This document shows positions 60,520 through 64,000 of a stretch of 64,000 nucleotides of DNA, one piece after another. Origin of the DNA: Lysobacter ciconiae (GTDB lineage Bacteria; Pseudomonadota; Gammaproteobacteria; Xanthomonadales; Xanthomonadaceae); contig NZ_CP063656.1 in NCBI RefSeq assembly GCF_015209725.1, positions 434,001 through 498,000 of the forward strand, written 5' to 3'. The number at the start of each line of letters is the position of its first letter. Within the stretch, counting starts at the first letter, position 1. The notes under the pieces were generated by a model. That model had not been told where the DNA came from and searched no databases. It saw only the letters and a list, made by a program, of their open reading frames with translations. The position numbers were made by a program, and so were the translations under genes.

Positions 60520-61709
60520 GCCAGCCAGGTTCCACCATCGGCGTCCGACTGGGGCGCGTGGGCACGCACCTGGTGCCGGGCGTGGGTGGCTACCTGTCGT
60601 GGTGGGGCCGCTCGCTGGCGGCTGGGCTGCCGCCGGCGTTGCGCCAGACCCTGGGATTCGGCCGCGGTCGCGTCCTGCTCCAGGTCGACGCGGACGAAAT
60701 GCAGCTGTGCCGGCAATGCGATGACGCGCTGATCGACATGGCGCGGGTCCCGTTGCCGCCGCTGGTCGCCCGCTCCCATGCCGATGGCGATGCGCTGGGG
60801 TCCTTGCTGGGGCCACGCCTGGCCGAGCTGCCGCGCTGGTTGCTGCTGCCCGCGGCCAGCAGCCTGACGCGACGGATCAACCTGCCGGCAAGTGCGCTGG
60901 AACGTCTGCGCGACGTGGTCGGTTTCGAGATCGACCGGCAAACCCCGTTCACCGCCGAGGCCGTCGCCTTCGATGCGCGCGTGCTGGGACGCCGCGAAAG
61001 CGATGGCCAACTGGACGTGGAACTGGTGGTGGTGCCGCGGCATCTGCTGGATCAGCAGCGCACCGCGATGGGGCCGTTGGCATCGGAACTGGCCGGGGTC
61101 GACGTGGCCGGGACGGATGGGGCGCCGTTGGGGGTCAACCTGTTGCCGCCAGAACAGCGCCGGCGCCGGCGCGATCCGGCGGCTGTGTGGAATGCCGTGC
61201 TCGCCGGCGTCGCGCTGCTGGCCACGGTCGCCCTGCTGTGGCAGCTGCTCGAGAACCGGCGCAGTGCCGCAGCGGCGCTGGAGCAGGTCATTGCCAGCCA
61301 GGCCGACGCCGGCCGTCGGTCGGCCATGCAGCGCCAGCAATTGACGGCGGTGCTGGAAGGACAGGTGTTCCTCGATCGCTTGCGTGCGGAGCGCGCGCCG
61401 ACGACCGAAATCCTCGATGAACTCACCAGGCGGCTGCCCGATACCACCTACCTGGAAAAACTCTCCATCAACGGCGACCAGCTGATGCTGATCGGTCTGA
61501 GCACGAAAGCGGCCGCGCTGATCGGCGAACTGCAGGGGGCCGAGCAGTGGCGGTCGCCCGCGCTCGCCGGCGCGTTGCAGCCTGATCCGCAAAGCGGTCG
61601 CGACCGCTTCACGTTGACCGCCAACCTCGCCGCTCCCGCAGCAACACCCGATCCGACAAATCCCGCCCCGCCGAAGACCGCCGATGCGCCTGCACCACGC
61701 GACCGCTGA
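60516..61709 (+). CDS. gspL: Type II secretion protein GspL (XpsL), PilM/PilN-like
   Basis: Inner-membrane anchor that links GspE to the platform. The 397-residue protein has a cytoplasmic actin-like domain (1-215, RRINLPASALERLRDVVGFEIDRQTPF is the PilM-like core, split here), one membrane helix at about 226-244 (AVLAGVALLATVALLWQLL) and a periplasmic ferredoxin-like domain (TYLEKLSINGDQLMLIGLS). A Pro/Ala/Thr-rich tail ends the protein. ATG overlaps the gspK stop. gspM starts 26 bp before its stop. Confidence 0.93.
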   Translation: MSQPGSTIGVRLGRVGTHLVPGVGGYLSWWGRSLAAGLPPALRQTLGFGRGRVLLQVDADEMQLCRQCDDALIDMARVPLPPLVARSHADGDALGSLLGPRLAELPRWLLLPAASSLTRRINLPASALERLRDVVGFEIDRQTPFTAEAVAFDARVLGRRESDGQLDVELVVVPRHLLDQQRTAMGPLASELAGVDVAGTDGAPLGVNLLPPEQRRRRRDPAAVWNAVLAGVALLATVALLWQLLENRRSAAAALEQVIASQADAGRRSAMQRQQLTAVLEGQVFLDRLRAERAPTTEILDELTRRLPDTTYLEKLSINGDQLMLIGLSTKAAALIGELQGAEQWRSPALAGALQPDPQSGRDRFTLTANLAAPAATPDPTNPAPPKTADAPAPRDR

Positions 61710-62328
61710 GGTGCCGTCGCGTCGCGACCGCTGGCTTGCTGCCGGTCTGCTGCTGGCCGTGCTGGCGATCGCCTACGGTGTGCTGGTGCATCCGTGGTGG
61801 ACCGTTCCGATGCGCGAGGCGGACGCACGGATCGAGTCCCTGCAGCAACGCGAGTTGCGCCTGCGGATGCAGCTGCAGCAGGCACCCCAGGTGGCCGCAC
61901 GCCTGCACCAGGTGAGGGAGCAGTACGCCGACACCCCCGGCTTCCTGCCGGAGGCGAACGCGGAACTGGCCACCGCCAGCCTGATCCAGCGCCTGGAAAC
62001 GGTGGTGGCGGAGGCCAGCCCCGGCAATCGCAGCTGTGCAATCACCAACCGCTCGCCGCTCGATTCCGACAACCGCCAGTCGTATCGGCGCGTTGTCGCC
62101 CAGGTCCGCCTGCGTTGTGGCACGCTCGAGCTGAGCCGGGTGCTGTACCTGCTGGAAAGCGGCAGTCCGCGGCTGTTTGTGGACAACCTGAACATCCTGA
62201 CGGAAACCCTCTACCTGAGCCGGAACCAGTCGGTGGATATGGGCGGCCTGGATGTGTCCTTTGATCTGGCGGGTTATCTGCTGCCCCTGGATGCGCCGAC
62301 GACGGCCGGGGTGAGCGATGCGCCTTGA
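61684..62328 (+). CDS. gspM: Type II secretion protein GspM (XpsM)
   Basis: Inner-membrane partner of GspL, 214 residues. A short cytoplasmic tail is followed by one membrane helix (about 15-37, WLAAGLLLAVLAIAYGVLV) and a helical hairpin plus periplasmic ferredoxin-like domain (LIQRLETVVAEASPGNRSCA; LRCGTLELSRVLYLLESGSPR). Start ATG 61684 lies inside the end of gspL; its own stop overlaps the gspN start by 11 bp. In X. campestris XpsL, XpsM and XpsN form a complex. Confidence 0.9.
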   Translation: MRLHHATAEVPSRRDRWLAAGLLLAVLAIAYGVLVHPWWTVPMREADARIESLQQRELRLRMQLQQAPQVAARLHQVREQYADTPGFLPEANAELATASLIQRLETVVAEASPGNRSCAITNRSPLDSDNRQSYRRVVAQVRLRCGTLELSRVLYLLESGSPRLFVDNLNILTETLYLSRNQSVDMGGLDVSFDLAGYLLPLDAPTTAGVSDAP

Positions 62329-63106
62329 TGTCGTGGGGCCGCGCACCTGGTTGCTCGCCGGTGTCGCCGGCTGGGCGCTGCTGGCCTGGGTGCTGGCCGT
62401 TGCTGGCATGGGCGGGCGGGTGGCGCTGCTGGCGGACGACCCGACCCTGCTGAACCCGCTGCCGCACATCCTGCCCACGCAGCCGGCGCTTGGCCCGTTC
62501 GACCAGTACCAGGGCATTGCCGAGCGTCCGTTGTTTGCCAAGGACCGTCGTCCGCATCCGTTTTTCATGGAAGGCGGCGAGGACGAGCGTCCATCCGGGG
62601 AGTTCGACTACGTCCTCACCAGCGTCCTGATTGCGCCGGGCACCACGATGGCCATCGTCCGCAAGCGCGAGAACGGCGAGCCGATCCGGGTGAAGCTGGA
62701 TGCACCACTGGCGGACTCGGGCTGGCGCCTGGTCGAGGTGAGCCCGCGCGGCGCGGTTTTCGAAGGTCCGCAGGGCCGCCGCAGCCTTGAGCTGGCATTG
62801 TTCGACGGCAATGGCCCGGTCGCGACCAGCGCTGCGCTGCCGTCAGGTGGCGCTGCACCGGCGCCGGACAATCGCGCCGGCCGCAGCCCGCAGCCCGCCC
62901 GTGCGCCCTCTGCACAATCCGCTTCGCCGCCACCGGCGACGCCGCAACCCGAGGCTGCCTCCCCCAACCGGGAGCCGCAGCCCACGGAACCCGAAGGCGA
63001 AGCGGCCGACCCGTCCCAAACAAGCGAGCCGGCGCAGGCGCAGATGGATTCGATCCGGAAACGGATTGAAGCCCGCCGCGCCGCCCTGCGCAAAGACGAA
63101 ATGTAG
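62318..63106 (+). CDS. gspN: Type II secretion protein N (XpsN), GspC-like
   Basis: Inner-membrane protein of 262 residues. One membrane helix (about 11-33, WLLAGVAGWALLAWVLAVAG) is followed by a periplasmic domain that resembles the GspC homology region: ERPLFAKDRRPHPFF, FDYVLTSVLIAPGTTMAIVRK and GWRLVEVSPRGAVFEGPQGRRSLEL. After about residue 170 the protein is Pro/Ala-rich and ends in a short helix (DSIRKRIEARRAALRKDE). No gspC stands at the operon head, so XpsN probably connects the inner-membrane platform to the secretin GspD, as proposed for Xanthomonas. It is unlike the Klebsiella PulN protein despite the name. Confidence 0.88.
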   Translation: MRLDVVGPRTWLLAGVAGWALLAWVLAVAGMGGRVALLADDPTLLNPLPHILPTQPALGPFDQYQGIAERPLFAKDRRPHPFFMEGGEDERPSGEFDYVLTSVLIAPGTTMAIVRKRENGEPIRVKLDAPLADSGWRLVEVSPRGAVFEGPQGRRSLELALFDGNGPVATSAALPSGGAAPAPDNRAGRSPQPARAPSAQSASPPPATPQPEAASPNREPQPTEPEGEAADPSQTSEPAQAQMDSIRKRIEARRAALRKDEM

Positions 63107-63134
63107 CCACTGACGTTCCAATAGAGTGCACGCA

Positions 63135-64000
63135 ATGAAGCAACACGCCATCGATATCTCCATCGCGACGTCACCCCCGCGTCGCCCATGGCCGGCCAGC
63201 AGGCGGCTGCGCACGCTTGTCGCCGCCCTGGTGGTGCTGGGGTTGCTGGCCGCGTGTGCCAGCGCGCCGGTTCCCAGCATCCGCCGCGAGGCCGTGCCGC
63301 GCACCGCCGAGCAGGTGGCCCAGCCGGCGGCGGACGGCGTCCAGACGCACGCGCTGGGCAGTGTCACCCCCGCCGAAACCCACCAGGGCGGTCCGCGCCC
63401 GCAGATCCGGCGCGGCACGGGTCGCTTCATCGATACGGCGGTGGCCAACTCGCCGCCACCGGGCCTGCCGGCGACCACCGGCGAGGCGACCTTCAACTTC
63501 GAGGGCGAATCGCTGCACGCGGTGGTCAAGGCCATCCTGGGCGACATGCTGGGGCAGAACTACGTCATCGCGCCGGGCGTGCAGGGCACGGTGACCCTGG
63601 CCACGCCCAAGCCCGTCAGCGCGGCGGAGGCGATCAACCTGCTGGACCAGGTGCTGGGCTGGAACAACGCGCGCATGATCTACAGCGGCGGCCGCTACAA
63701 CATCGTCGCTGCCGACCAGCCGCTCGCCGGCACGGTTGCACCGCGCGCCGGTGGCGCGGCCAGCGCACGCGGCTTCGAGGTCCGCACGGTGCCGCTGCGC
63801 TACGTGTCGGCCGAGGAGATGAAGAAGATCCTCGAGCCCTATGCGCGGCCCAACGCGATCGTCGACACCGACGCCTCGCGCAACGTGATCAGCATCGGCG
63901 GAACGCGCGCGGAGCTGCAGAACTACCTGCGCACGATCGAGATCTTCGACGTCGACTGGCTGGCGGGCATGTCGGTGGGCGTTTACCCGCTGCAGTCAGG
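63135..64000 (+). CDS. gspD: Type II secretion secretin GspD (XpsD), 3' end outside window
   Basis: Outer-membrane secretin channel of the system; the window contains only the N-terminal 288 residues. ATG 63135 starts a lipoprotein-type signal ending VVLGLLAACASAP, consistent with XpsD being a lipoprotein that needs no pilotin. After a Pro/Thr-rich linker the N0 domain reads ATFNFEGESLHAVVKAILGDMLGQNYVI, and N1 follows with VRTVPLRYVSAEEMKKILEPYA and IVDTDASRNVISIGGTRAEL. These are the periplasmic rings that meet the GspC-like protein. It follows gspN by 28 bp and is last in the xps order, as in X. campestris. Confidence 0.95.
   Translation, partial: MKQHAIDISIATSPPRRPWPASRRLRTLVAALVVLGLLAACASAPVPSIRREAVPRTAEQVAQPAADGVQTHALGSVTPAETHQGGPRPQIRRGTGRFIDTAVANSPPPGLPATTGEATFNFEGESLHAVVKAILGDMLGQNYVIAPGVQGTVTLATPKPVSAAEAINLLDQVLGWNNARMIYSGGRYNIVAADQPLAGTVAPRAGGAASARGFEVRTVPLRYVSAEEMKKILEPYARPNAIVDTDASRNVISIGGTRAELQNYLRTIEIFDVDWLAGMSVGVYPLQS

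Overview
This window is a chromosomal stretch of a GC-rich gammaproteobacterium, most likely of the family Xanthomonadaceae (Lysobacteraceae; Lysobacter- or Luteimonas-like). The evidence is the type II secretion operon in the Xanthomonas xps order E-F-G-H-I-J-K-L-M-N-D with no gspC at its head, the order lptG-lptF / pepA-holC-valS, the bamD / rluD-pgeF block, a glutaredoxin / A-type-like / rhodanese fusion, a DUF885 lipoprotein peptidase, exported amidohydrolases and a large TonB-dependent receptor. Nearly all of it is core genome. I found no prophage, insertion sequence, CRISPR array, rRNA or complete tRNA.

Layout. 1-6845: a partial tolC with an isoaspartyl methyltransferase, then a TetR regulator divergent from a two-gene RND efflux operon. 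6969-7913: a JmjC/cupin protein. 8041-9675: NAD synthetase. 9676-10789: a small region of lower GC with a DEDDh exonuclease gene. 10758-13073: formaldehyde detoxification operon frmR-adhC-fghA with a recognisable FrmR operator. 13137-17027: an ATP-pyrophosphatase of the diphthine-ammonia-ligase family, two unknown proteins and a DUF885 peptidase. 17032-17282: a pair of inverted, nested palindromic elements. 17302-20024: two exported amidohydrolase-like proteins, one without the usual metal ligands. 20218-25724: DUF924, the glutaredoxin fusion, a polysaccharide deacetylase, bamD, rluD, pgeF and a DUF4298-like protein. 25792-28454: clpB behind a heat-shock-type promoter. 28580-34904: TonB receptor, YbaL/Kef antiporter, ABC-F ATPase. 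35002-43815: xerD, an RDD protein, lptG-lptF, pepA, holC, valS. 43928-50266: rimI, a possible holD, pssA, a DUF4124 protein and purL. 50408-54316: a lipoprotein, an ECF sigma factor and a convergent membrane Ser/Thr kinase with repeats. 54489-64000: the xps operon, running off the end inside gspD.

How the genes work together. Many products build or maintain the cell envelope: BamD assembles outer-membrane proteins, LptF/LptG export lipopolysaccharide, PssA makes phospholipid, PgeF proofreads peptidoglycan, and Xps moves folded exoproteins across the outer membrane. TolC and the RND pump carry out efflux. HolC, a possible HolD, XerD, ValS, PurL, RluD, RimI and ClpB are replication, translation and proteostasis functions.

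The points most worth a second look are the paired nested palindromes with changed but still complementary arms near 17.03-17.28 kb, the amidohydrolase pair with one apparently metal-blind partner, the cysteine-free A-type-like domain inside the glutaredoxin-rhodanese fusion, the convergent ECF sigma factor/kinase pair, and the low-GC exonuclease region.
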